From Phycisphaerae bacterium (GTDB taxonomy: Bacteria > Planctomycetota > Phycisphaerae > Phycisphaerales > UBA1924): DNA of 64,000 nucleotides. A model generated the notes under the pieces. That model made no database searches. It saw only the letters and a program-made list of their open reading frames with translations, and had not been told where the DNA came from. The DNA is taken from NCBI GenBank assembly GCA_030432905.1, contig JAUILU010000005.1, forward strand, positions 186,001 through 250,000, read 5' to 3'. Position 1 is the first letter of the stretch. Each line of letters starts with the position of its first letter. Of the stretch, positions 35,853 to 43,280 are shown piece after piece. The translations under genes were made by a program, and so were the position numbers.

Positions 35853-36575
35853 TCAGATGAACTTGACGCTGCCGTCGTCGTGACGTTCGACGATCTCGAG
35901 CGCTTGCAGCGCGATGAGTGCGGCTGTCTGCTCGGCTTGCTTCTTTGAAGCGCCCTCGCCCGGTTCGTAAGTCGTGCCGGAGATCCTGACCGAGACGCGG
36001 AAGGTCTTGGCGTGGTCCGGACCGTCTTGTTCGAGGAGCATGTACTCGGGCGTTTCCTGGAAGCGGCGCTGGACGTGCTGCTGGAGGACGCTCTTGTAGT
36101 TCTGCTGGTGGCCGCTTTTGTAAGCCCGGCTGATGTGCTCGTCGAGGAGCGGTGAGAGCCACTGCGCGACCGGGGCGAGCCCGCCGTCGAGGTAGAGTGC
36201 GGCGATCGTTGACTCGAGAGCCGCCGCCGCGAGCGAGTGAGGCAGCCCCCCTTCTCTGCCGCGGATGCCCTTGCCCAGAATCAGCAGGTCCTCGAGCCCG
36301 ACCTTGCGCGCGATGGCGGCGCAGGTCTTCCGGCTCACGGCGACCGATTTGATCTTGGTCATCTCGCCTTCGAGCAGATCGGGGTAGAGGTCGAAGATGC
36401 GCTGGCACGCGACGAGGCCAAGGACGGAGTCGCCCAAGAATTCGAGACGTTCGTTCGAGTTGAGCCGGTCCTCTGCGACTGAGGAATGGGTGAGGGCTCG
36501 GATCATGATGTCCGGTTGTTTGAAAGTGTGGCCGGTGATCCGCTCGGCCTCGCGGACGGGGTCGTGTTCCTGCAT
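35853..36575 (-). CDS. rnc: Ribonuclease III
   Basis: 240 residues from ATG 36575, the position where the family N-terminus begins; upstream codons in frame are arginine-rich and not conserved. It cleaves double-stranded RNA in rRNA maturation and gene regulation. Residues 41-51 (NERLEFLGDSV) carry the catalytic acidic cluster, SLAAAALESTIAALYLDGG the second one (about 113-131), and the double-stranded RNA-binding domain occupies about 165-240 (YKSVLQQHVQRRF, YEPGEGASKKQAEQTAA). The upstream 393 bp up to rpmH is unassigned. Confidence 0.95.
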   Translation of the reverse strand: MQEHDPVREAERITGHTFKQPDIMIRALTHSSVAEDRLNSNERLEFLGDSVLGLVACQRIFDLYPDLLEGEMTKIKSVAVSRKTCAAIARKVGLEDLLILGKGIRGREGGLPHSLAAAALESTIAALYLDGGLAPVAQWLSPLLDEHISRAYKSGHQQNYKSVLQQHVQRRFQETPEYMLLEQDGPDHAKTFRVSVRISGTTYEPGEGASKKQAEQTAALIALQALEIVERHDDGSVKFI

Positions 36576-36968
36576 GTGTCGGCTCTGCAGCGCGGCCTGA
36601 GGGGTCGTGCGCCCCGCTCGGGTAAGCCGCTGGGAAATCGGGCGGCAGCGACCGCCCGGGTACCAGTTCTGGCCGACGGCACCGGGCCCGGCAGCTCGTG
36701 TCCGAGGGGCCCGCCGATGGCAGACCTCGTCCGAGCAGCTGGGCGACAACGCCGCCGATTCGGCCCCCCGCACGGGTAGGCCGACACCAAGACCGGTACG
36801 TTGTATCGGATCCTTCGGTGCCTTGCCAGAGTCAAACCATGTATTTGTATATTGTTAGGCACTGATATAGCCCCGGACACTTGAAGGAACGGGTCTTGCG
36901 CGCTACAACTCTGCCCGACCAGCTGGTGGGACAACTGAGCCGGTCAGTGATTTTTTGGAGTTATAGCG
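36576..36968. other. 393-bp intergenic region between rnc and rpmH
   Basis: The left 260 bp are very GC-rich with short self-complementary stretches, and the open frames on both strands there look like composition artefacts. A 35-bp AT-rich segment at 36841-36871 contains TTGTAT (36845-36850) and TATAGC (36866-36871), 15 bp apart, possibly an rpmH promoter. No known RNA gene was recognised, although a structured RNA in the GC-rich part is conceivable. Confidence 0.5.
36845..36871 (+). promoter_or_regulatory. Candidate rpmH promoter
   Basis: TTGTAT and TATAGC with 15-bp spacing in the only AT-rich part of the rnc-rpmH interval, pointing toward rpmH. Spacing is short, so confidence is low. Confidence 0.3.
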
Positions 36969-37109
36969 ATGGCAGTTCACTACCCAAGGCGTGTCAGCAA
37001 GATCAAGAAGAAGCGCCAGATGGGGTTCCGGGCCCGCATGCGTACCAAGAGCGGCCGGAAGATCATCAACGGCCGTCGCCGGATCGGCCGCCGCATCGGC
37101 ATGAAGTAA
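36969..37109 (+). CDS. rpmH: Ribosomal protein bL34
   Basis: 46 residues. The core KIKKKRQMGFRARMRTKSGR, followed by KIINGRRRIGRR, matches bL34 almost position by position, and the length fits the family (44-50). GGAG at 36957-36960 lies 8 nt before the ATG. bL34 is part of the 50S subunit. In most bacteria rpmH is followed by rnpA; here a zinc-ribbon membrane protein gene follows a terminator, and rnc lies upstream on the other strand. The N-terminus MAVHYPRRVS differs from the usual MKRTYQPS, which may be a lineage feature. Confidence 0.93.
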   Translation: MAVHYPRRVSKIKKKRQMGFRARMRTKSGRKIINGRRRIGRRIGMK

Positions 37110-37156
37110 GCCCTTCACGCTCGCTTCACAAACGAATCAATGATTGACCAACGACT

Positions 37157-37187
37157 CAGCGACCATGTATAGTGGTCGCTGGTTTCT
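37157..37187 (+). terminator. Intrinsic terminator of rpmH
   Basis: CAGCGACCA (37157-37165) pairs perfectly with TGGTCGCTG (37173-37181) around a 7-base loop; GTTTCTT follows. Confidence 0.7.
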
Positions 37188-37234
37188 TGCGCAAAGAGCG
37201 CACAGCAACCCCCCGCTATCTCTTGGAGCCCCGG

Positions 37235-37963
37235 ATGTCGACCGAAGCAAAAGTACGCCTGTGTAGCGCCTGTGGCGAGGACTGCTCCGGTCAGCCCCGG
37301 ATCAAGGACAAGAAGGGCCGGTACCTTCACAAGACGTGCGCCGATCGCGTGCGCGCGAAACAGAAGGCCGCCAAGAAACCCAAGGACGACATCAACACAC
37401 CGATCCACCCGGCCAGCGCCGTCGCGTCATCGGCGAGCATGGCCGACTTCTACGGCGACGCGCTCAAAGAAGTTGCGCAGACCTGCCCGAGCTGCAACAA
37501 CTCCATGAAAGAGGGCACCTCGCTCTGTGTGCAGTGCGGCTACAACTTCGAGTCAGGAAAGTCGCTCAAAACCACGGCGCTCGTTGAGAAGGCACCCAAG
37601 GACAAGTCTGGTGCGCCCTCGGACAACTCGGTGTACATCGGTTTCGGTGTGTTCGCTGTGCTGATGGGACTTGGCGCTGGGGGAAGTTTCAAGCCCGAGT
37701 TGTACATTCCGCTTCTGTTGACTAGCGTCCTGATCTCGCTGCCGCTCTGGCTCTGGATTACCGTTGAGGCGTTCAAGCAGACGGTTGGCCGGGGCCTGCT
37801 GACGCTGTTTCTTCCGTTCTATGTGCTGTACTGGCTCAACACGCATTGCGATAAGCCAACGGTGAAAGCCGTCGGTGTGGCGTTGTACGGATCGCAGGTT
37901 TTGTTGCGGGTGCTCGCGGTGACAGGTGTGCTTCCCGCTCCTGATTTCACAGAAATAACTTAG
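37235..37963 (+). CDS. Zinc-ribbon membrane protein of unknown function
   Basis: 242 residues from ATG 37235, with GGAG at 37225-37228, 6 nt upstream. The N-terminus has a Cys/His cluster (CSACGEDCSGQPR, then YLHKTCADR), and a second zinc ribbon follows at about 90-112 (CPSCNNSMKEGTSLCVQCGY). Three or four hydrophobic segments come after it: VYIGFGVFAVLMGLGAGG, LYIPLLLTSVLISLPLWLW, GLLTLFLPFYVLYWL and the last near 225. It is a typical planctomycete membrane protein with cytosolic zinc ribbons; role unknown. Convergent with nuoB; the stops are 18 bp apart. Confidence 0.75.
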   Translation: MSTEAKVRLCSACGEDCSGQPRIKDKKGRYLHKTCADRVRAKQKAAKKPKDDINTPIHPASAVASSASMADFYGDALKEVAQTCPSCNNSMKEGTSLCVQCGYNFESGKSLKTTALVEKAPKDKSGAPSDNSVYIGFGVFAVLMGLGAGGSFKPELYIPLLLTSVLISLPLWLWITVEAFKQTVGRGLLTLFLPFYVLYWLNTHCDKPTVKAVGVALYGSQVLLRVLAVTGVLPAPDFTEIT

Positions 37964-37993
37964 TTCTTACGAGCGGGGTTCTTACGAGCGGGG
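37964..37993. repeat. Perfect 15-bp tandem duplication at the 3' end of nuoB
   Basis: TTCTTACGAGCGGGG occurs at 37964-37978 and again at 37979-37993. The second unit contains the nuoB stop codon (reverse 37982-37984) and its last codons; the first is a copy beyond the stop. Confidence 0.85.
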
Positions 37994-38554
37994 AAGACCG
38001 ACGCCGACGGGCTGGGCCGCGGGTGCGTGGCTTGGTTCGATCGCGATTCCGAGTGGTGCGCGTTTGCCGCCAGGGCCGGCCGGCGGGATGCGGTCCTCGT
38101 CGATGATCCGCTGGATCGCCATGACTGCCTCGATCAGCTGCTCTGGCCTCGGCGGGCAGCCCGGGACGTAGACATCAACCGGGATGAATTGGTCGACGCC
38201 CTGGACGACGGCGTAGGTGTCGAACACGCCGCCGGTCGAGGCGCAGGCGCCCATCGAGACCACCCAGCGTGGCTCGGTCATCTGCTGGTAGATCCGCTGG
38301 AGCACGGGCATCATTTTCACAGAGACCCGGCCGGCGACGATGAGCAGGTCGCTCTGGCGGGGGCTGAACCGCATGACCTCCGCGCCGAAGCGGGCGAGGT
38401 CGTACCGGCTGGACGCGGTTGCCATGAGCTCGATGCCGCAGCAGGCGGTGGCGAAGGGGATGGGCCAGATCGAGCTTCTGCGTGCCCAGTTGATGACGCG
38501 CTGGAGCTGCGTGGTCAGGACGATGTCGGTCGGTAGTGCGGTCTCGATGCCCAT
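37982..38554 (-). CDS. nuoB: NADH-quinone oxidoreductase subunit B
   Basis: 190 residues. It carries cluster N2, the last iron-sulphur centre before quinone. All four ligand cysteines are visible: Cys38-Cys39 (TACCGIEL), Cys104 (SMGACAST) and Cys133 (VPGCPPRP). The arginine-rich SGR/quinone segments [20 protein letters not shown] are intact. It stands alone: none of nuoA, C, D, E, F, G, H or I is adjacent, and nuoJKLMN lies about 18 kb away. It is convergent with the zinc-ribbon gene. The last residues after the conserved core (about 160-190) are Pro/Ala-rich. Confidence 0.96.
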   Translation of the reverse strand: MGIETALPTDIVLTTQLQRVINWARRSSIWPIPFATACCGIELMATASSRYDLARFGAEVMRFSPRQSDLLIVAGRVSVKMMPVLQRIYQQMTEPRWVVSMGACASTGGVFDTYAVVQGVDQFIPVDVYVPGCPPRPEQLIEAVMAIQRIIDEDRIPPAGPGGKRAPLGIAIEPSHAPAAQPVGVGLPRS

Positions 38555-38620
38555 GGCTGATGCCCTCCGTCTTGGTACTGTAGTTCGCCAGTCGGCCCGG
38601 TTCCGATTCCGGGCTTGAGA

Positions 38621-38830
38621 CTATCGCTGGTGGCGCTCATTCTCGCGGGTGACCAAGTCCTGGATCGGGTGATCCGAGCCGAATTCGTGGTTTCGGCGGA
38701 GTTCGCCGGAGTCGGCTCCGATGCCTTTGCCGTCAACTACTTTGGAGTAGCAGCCCGCCGAGAGGGCCAGCAGCCCGGTTCCGATGATGGCTGATCCGAC
38801 TGTTGATCTGATGCGTTCTGTGCGTGTCAT
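38621..38830 (-). CDS. Small lipoprotein downstream of yihY
   Basis: 69 residues. ATG 38830 overlaps the yihY stop (ATGA) and is preceded by GAGGAGG on the minus strand, so it is translationally coupled. TIGLLALSAGC-like text (GTGLLALSAGC) is a lipobox. The mature protein is short: YSKVVDGKGIGADSGELRRN and a charged end (LVTRENERHQR). It has no recognised domain. Position in the rluB-like/yihY operon suggests an envelope accessory role. Confidence 0.7.
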   Translation of the reverse strand: MTRTERIRSTVGSAIIGTGLLALSAGCYSKVVDGKGIGADSGELRRNHEFGSDHPIQDLVTRENERHQR

Positions 38831-40251
38831 TGTGTGTCCTCCTCGGCCTGCTTGGGCTCGAGCAAGTCTTTGACGTACTGCCCCCTCACGAGGTCTTGGC
38901 GGGCCTGTTCGAGCCGATCGATGGCTCCGCCCCACGTCGATTTGGAACCCCGGCCATCGTCTGTAATGTCGCCCATCGCGTCCATGGCTTCATCGAGCCC
39001 GATGGCCTCGGCGGGTCTTGCGAGGACGTAGCGGTCGTCGCCGCCGTCGACGTCGCGGAGGATCGAGGCACGGGTGAGCTTGCCGACCATGGTGTTGACG
39101 ACGTCGGCCGAGAGCGCCAGCTCGTCGGTCAGGTGGTTGACGCCGGTGGTCTTGCCACGCGAGAAGCGCTCTGCGATGACCGCGAGCACACCCAGCACCG
39201 CGGCGGGGTCGGTCAGTCGGTCTTCGGCGTCTTCCTCGTCGATGTTCTTTGCGAGGTCGATGTGCTGGAGGCCGTAAGCCATCTGGAGCCCGAAGAGGAT
39301 AATGAGCCAGGTGAGGTAGACCCAGAGCATGAAGAGCGGCAGGAGCGCAAGCGAGCCGTAGAGCTTCTCGTAGCTGACCGAGTACGACAGGTAGAGCCTA
39401 AATCCCCACTTGGCGACTTCCCACAGCACAGCCGCGACGATCGCGCCGACTATGCCCGTTTTGATGTGCACGCGCGTGTTCGGGATGATCGTGTACGCGA
39501 GCAAGAGCAGCAGCGACGTGATCGCAACACTGACAACCGAACCGACGAACGGGCCGGCGAGGCTGAACATTGTGCCGCTCGTGGATTCGGAGAGGGATTG
39601 TCCGAGACTGCGGAACTGCTCGGATGAGTAGTACGCGGCGAAGAGCAGGATGGGCACAAGCGTAATGATGGCCCAGTACTGCGTGATCCTTTTGCCCCAG
39701 CTCTTTCCGACCTGGGTCCGGTACACGTTGTTGAACGCACGCTCGATTTCGATGAGCATGGAAATGGATGCATAAATCAGAGTGAGCACGCCGATCGCAC
39801 CGATCGCGCCAAAGGGAAGGCTCAGAATCTTTTCGATCAGCTCGGTAAAGACTTCCTCGGCGCGGCTTGGCGACTCACTCTCTTTGGCTTGATCCGCATC
39901 GCTGGTCTCGACATCGTTCGCGGATTCGTCAGATGACGTAACCGCACCAACGCCATCTTCAGAAGTTTCACCAGTCTCGGTCGCTTCGTTATCCTCTCCG
40001 GGAACCTCGAGAATGTTGAACCCGAGCTTGTCGTAGGCCTGATCGACCATCTTCCGCACATCTTCGGACTCTGCGAACGCGCCGATGGTCGCGACAGAAA
40101 TCACGAGCATGGGGATGATCGCAAAGAGCGTGCGGAACGCGAGAGCCGCGGACATCTGGGGCAGGCGAGAGCGGTACATGCCGCGGATGCCGAGGCGGAC
40201 AACGCGGACGGTGTCGGTGAACTTCGGAGCTTTCTCGTTTGAGGCGCTCAT
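38827..40251 (-). CDS. yihY: YihY/BrkB-family inner membrane protein with winged-helix tail
   Basis: 474 residues. Six membrane helices in the pattern of the YihY/BrkB family: AALAFRTLFAIIPMLVISVA, IGAIGVLTLIYASISMLIEI, YWAIITLVPILLFAAYY, FVGSVVSVAITSLLLLLAY, VGAIVAAVLWEVAKWGFRLY and ALLPLFMLWVYLTWLIILFG. Family proteins were once called RNase BN, but are membrane proteins of unclear function. A Ser/Glu/Asp-rich acidic insert lies at residues about 85-135, and a winged-helix-like domain follows the last helix (VNHLTDELALSADVVNTM). Start and stop overlap with the neighbouring genes of the operon (40248-40251 and 38827-38830). Confidence 0.85.
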   Translation of the reverse strand: MSASNEKAPKFTDTVRVVRLGIRGMYRSRLPQMSAALAFRTLFAIIPMLVISVATIGAFAESEDVRKMVDQAYDKLGFNILEVPGEDNEATETGETSEDGVGAVTSSDESANDVETSDADQAKESESPSRAEEVFTELIEKILSLPFGAIGAIGVLTLIYASISMLIEIERAFNNVYRTQVGKSWGKRITQYWAIITLVPILLFAAYYSSEQFRSLGQSLSESTSGTMFSLAGPFVGSVVSVAITSLLLLLAYTIIPNTRVHIKTGIVGAIVAAVLWEVAKWGFRLYLSYSVSYEKLYGSLALLPLFMLWVYLTWLIILFGLQMAYGLQHIDLAKNIDEEDAEDRLTDPAAVLGVLAVIAERFSRGKTTGVNHLTDELALSADVVNTMVGKLTRASILRDVDGGDDRYVLARPAEAIGLDEAMDAMGDITDDGRGSKSTWGGAIDRLEQARQDLVRGQYVKDLLEPKQAEEDTQ

Positions 40252-41270
40252 CGTCCGGACCCGCCGTCGTAGCGCCTTGCGCCGGTTTGCTTCACTGATT
40301 TCTTGCCCGACCGGGCGACGGCGGACTTGATGCGCTTCTTGTCCACGATCGAGACCTGCACCTCTTCGTCACGCCTGGTGCGCTTCGACGACGACTTCTT
40401 CGTGGTGGCCTTGCTGGTCTTTTTGGATGTCTTCTTCCGGATGACCTCGGGTTCGCCCTTGCCTCTGCTTATGGCTTTGCGGAGGCCGTCAAGTTCGCCC
40501 TTGGTCAGCTCGCGCCACCCGCCGCGGGGCAGGCCCTTGAGCTTGACTGGCCCCATCGCGACGCGTTCGAGTTTCTTCACCGGGCAGCCGACCGACGCGA
40601 GCATCCGGCGGACCTGACGGTTGCGTCCCTCGCGGAGACGGAGTTCGAGGATCGTCCGGTCGCGGTCTCTGTGGAAGACTTTGACTTCGACCCGGGCGGT
40701 CCTGCTGGCGCCATCGGTTCGGCCGGCCTTCCGCTCGGCGAGGTAGATCCCCTCGGCGATCCGGTCGGCGTCCTCGTCAGAGAGCTTGCCCTTGACGACG
40801 GCGTGGTAGGTCTTGACGACGCCGAACCTTGGGTGCGTGAGCTTGTTGGCGAGCTCGCCGTCGTTGGTCATCAGGAGCAGGCCTGTGGTGTCGAAATCGA
40901 GCCGGCCGACGGGGAAGAGCCTGTCGGCGGTCGGGTGATCGACCAGGTCGGCGACGGTCCGGCGGTCCATGTCCGGCTCGTCGGCGGTCGTGGTGACGGT
41001 GTTCGTGGGCTTGTTGAGCATCACGTACACCTTCCGGCTGCGACGCTTGATGGGTCGGCCCTGGACGGTGATCCGGTCGATCTCGGGGTCGGCAAAGGCC
41101 GGGAGCTTGGCGACGAGGCGGCCGTTGACCTCGACCTCGCCGTCGAGGATGAGCTGCTCGCAGACGCGCCGAGCGGCGACACCGGCGTCGGCGAGGATGC
41201 GCTGGAGCCTCGGGCCGCGGGATTTGTCGTCGTAGCGGTCGGGCATCTCGTCTTGGCTCGGGCGTGGCAT
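40248..41270 (-). CDS. 23S/16S rRNA pseudouridine synthase (RluB/RsuA family) with Lys-rich tail
   Basis: 340 residues. Residues about 20-70 are an S4 RNA-binding domain (LQRILADAGVAARRVCEQLI). The catalytic domain contains the signature VGRLDFDTTGLLLMTNDG with the active-site Asp, plus HPRFGVVKTYHAVV and LREGRNRQVRRMLASVG. It converts uridine to pseudouridine in rRNA. A long lysine/serine tail (about 265-340; KKTSKKTSKATTKKSSSKR) is not part of the family core and may add RNA or DNA affinity. Its stop overlaps the yihY start by 4 bp. It is divergent from the coiled-coil gene at 41411, whose product has a similar tail. Confidence 0.9.
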   Translation of the reverse strand: MPRPSQDEMPDRYDDKSRGPRLQRILADAGVAARRVCEQLILDGEVEVNGRLVAKLPAFADPEIDRITVQGRPIKRRSRKVYVMLNKPTNTVTTTADEPDMDRRTVADLVDHPTADRLFPVGRLDFDTTGLLLMTNDGELANKLTHPRFGVVKTYHAVVKGKLSDEDADRIAEGIYLAERKAGRTDGASRTARVEVKVFHRDRDRTILELRLREGRNRQVRRMLASVGCPVKKLERVAMGPVKLKGLPRGGWRELTKGELDGLRKAISRGKGEPEVIRKKTSKKTSKATTKKSSSKRTRRDEEVQVSIVDKKRIKSAVARSGKKSVKQTGARRYDGGSGR

Positions 41271-41410
41271 GCCAAGAGTCTACGCGACAGGCCCAATTGT
41301 GGCCCGGAATCGCCCCTCCTGACGATGAGTTTGGTTGGCAAAGCGTGCGCGGTCGGCACGCCCACACGCCCGGCGGAGCCCGGGCAAACCATCCGCGGAG
41401 GCTCGGAGCG

Positions 41411-43204
41411 GTGACGCAGCAGACACACCAACAGCACCGGCCCCCGCTCTCGGATCAGCCAGAACCGCGCCAAACCAAAGCCCCCACCGACGAGATCTTC
41501 CTCACGCCCCGCGTCATCGACCGCCGGAGCTTCGAGACGTACGCGGCCAGCCTGCGACAGTCGCTCGAAGAAACGAGCCGCGAGAGCGACCTGCTTGCGC
41601 GAAGAGCCGAGGCCGCGGCGGTCGTGCTCGAACGGCTCGAACGCTTCGTCGGTTCGCACGGCGACGTCTTTGACCGGGCCAGCCAGCTCATCGAATCGAT
41701 CGACGATCGGCAGGAGTCCACAGGTGAGCTGCTCGGCAAGCTCGCGCGGATGACCGACTCGGCGAAGCAGGCCAGCCGTGACATCGAGGCGCTGATCCGC
41801 GAACGCAGCGAGGCCTTCGAGCAACGGCTGATCACGCTCGCGTCCGATGCACTCGACAAGTTCGAGGTCAGTCGCGACAGTCTCTCCAAGGACGCGGCTT
41901 CGATGCGGCGAGACTTGGCGGAACGGCTCGACCAGATCCGTGAGCGAGGCGAGGCCGTCGTCGGGACACTCGAGGACCGCGCCCAGAACGCGGGCAAGGC
42001 GCTGACCGATGCGCTCGAGGAAGCCGACTCGTATCGGGACGTGTTCCGGAGCGAGGCGAGCAGCGCGAACAAACAGATCGACGAGAAGGCAGCGGAGCTT
42101 CGCGACGCGATCGTGAACGAAGGCTCGCGTGTCAAGCGGGAACTCGACGCGGCGGCGAGGGCGCTTCGGGACGCGATCGCCGCGGGTTCGGCGCATCGGG
42201 ACACGATCGAACGCGCCGCGGAGCTTGCGATCGGGCGAGCCGAGGCTGGTGTGGGCGAGCAGGCCCAGGCGCTTGAGCGTCTGACGCGTCGAGCCGAATC
42301 AGTCGTCCGCGAGCACCGCGAGACCATCGACTCCGCCGACGGCGAGATCCACGCCCGTGTCAGCAGCGCGCTTGATGCAGTGGCGAGCAGCATCGACAAG
42401 CAGATCGAATCGGCGCAGAGCAAGGCCGCTGGGATCGGCGAGAGCCTGCGGGAAACGATCGCCCGCGCGGAGGTCTCGATCGACACCAAGCGCGTCGATG
42501 AGATTGCCCAGCGGTGTGACAAGGCGACGCGCGCGACCGAGGACTCCATCGAGAAGCTCGAAGAAGCGAGCACACGCGTGCTGGCGGACAACGAGCAGGC
42601 CCGGCAGTCGCTCGTGCGATCCGCTGAAGACATCCGGGGGCAGGCGTCGGCGATCGTCGAGCGGGCCTCCGAGGTGGCGCAGGAAGCGACGCAGCAGCTC
42701 GATCAGATGAATGAGGCGATGACGCGAGCCGAGGGGTGGAACCTCTCGGTCGAGGAGCGATGCAACGAGCTCGACGAGCGGGTCAGCGAGCGTGTGCGGA
42801 TCACGATGCAGGAGCAGTCGCTTGCGATGGCCGAGCAGATCACGATTCTGAACGACCGTGTCGAGCGAGCCGAGTCGCGGGAGGCGATGCTTCGGGGAGT
42901 GGTCGAGGCGCAGAACAAAGACATCGCCTCGCTTCGTGAGATGGTCGAGTCGCTAACCAGGGCGCAGCACGAGGCCAAGCAGGAGATCGAGCCCGAGCCT
43001 TTGATCCCGGTTGTCCGCAAGACAACGCCCCGCAAGAAGGCCCCTGCCAAGAAGAAGACTTCTGCGAAGAAGGCGACCACGAAGAAAGCCACGACGCGCA
43101 AAGCCGCGGCGAAGAAGGCGACCACGAAGAAATCAACAGCAAAGAAGACCGCGGCTAAGAAGTCTGCTCAACCGGAAGCGAAGCAGGAGCAGACCGCGGC
43201 CTGA
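41411..43204 (+). CDS. Long coiled-coil protein with histone-H1-like C-terminal tail
   Basis: 597 residues from GTG 41411; GGAGG-like GCGGAGG is 9 nt upstream and the longer frame upstream lacks any start signal. Residues about 30-535 are almost entirely helical and charged with heptad-like spacing (RSFETYAASLRQSLEETSRE, RRAESVVREHRETIDSADGE), a long coiled coil resembling apolipoprotein/tropomyosin-like bacterial proteins. Residues about 540-597 are K/A/T-rich with KK-x-A repeats (KKAPAKKKTSAKKATTKK), like eukaryotic histone H1 and bacterial Hc1/HU-tail proteins. The protein could bind nucleic acid by its tail and form filaments by its coil. No signal peptide, cytosolic. Family unknown. Confidence 0.7.
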   Translation: MTQQTHQQHRPPLSDQPEPRQTKAPTDEIFLTPRVIDRRSFETYAASLRQSLEETSRESDLLARRAEAAAVVLERLERFVGSHGDVFDRASQLIESIDDRQESTGELLGKLARMTDSAKQASRDIEALIRERSEAFEQRLITLASDALDKFEVSRDSLSKDAASMRRDLAERLDQIRERGEAVVGTLEDRAQNAGKALTDALEEADSYRDVFRSEASSANKQIDEKAAELRDAIVNEGSRVKRELDAAARALRDAIAAGSAHRDTIERAAELAIGRAEAGVGEQAQALERLTRRAESVVREHRETIDSADGEIHARVSSALDAVASSIDKQIESAQSKAAGIGESLRETIARAEVSIDTKRVDEIAQRCDKATRATEDSIEKLEEASTRVLADNEQARQSLVRSAEDIRGQASAIVERASEVAQEATQQLDQMNEAMTRAEGWNLSVEERCNELDERVSERVRITMQEQSLAMAEQITILNDRVERAESREAMLRGVVEAQNKDIASLREMVESLTRAQHEAKQEIEPEPLIPVVRKTTPRKKAPAKKKTSAKKATTKKATTRKAAAKKATTKKSTAKKTAAKKSAQPEAKQEQTAA

Positions 43205-43221
43205 GCCGAACACGACTCATG

Positions 43222-43257
43222 AAAAAAGAAACAGGCCCCGCTCGGAAGCGGGGCCTG
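43222..43257 (-). terminator. Intrinsic terminator of the giant gene
   Basis: CAGGCCCCGCT (43232-43242), loop CGGA, AGCGGGGCCTG (43247-43257): a perfect 11-bp hairpin. On the minus strand it is followed by TTTCTTTTTT (complement of 43222-43231). It lies downstream of both convergent genes. Confidence 0.85.
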
Positions 43258-43280
43258 GTCGATTACTGGATGCAAGCCGA

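Noticed and set aside
36576..36840. Possible structured RNA in the GC-rich rnc-rpmH interval
   Set aside because: Local self-complementarity is expected at this GC content; no match to SRP RNA or RNase P signature text was seen.
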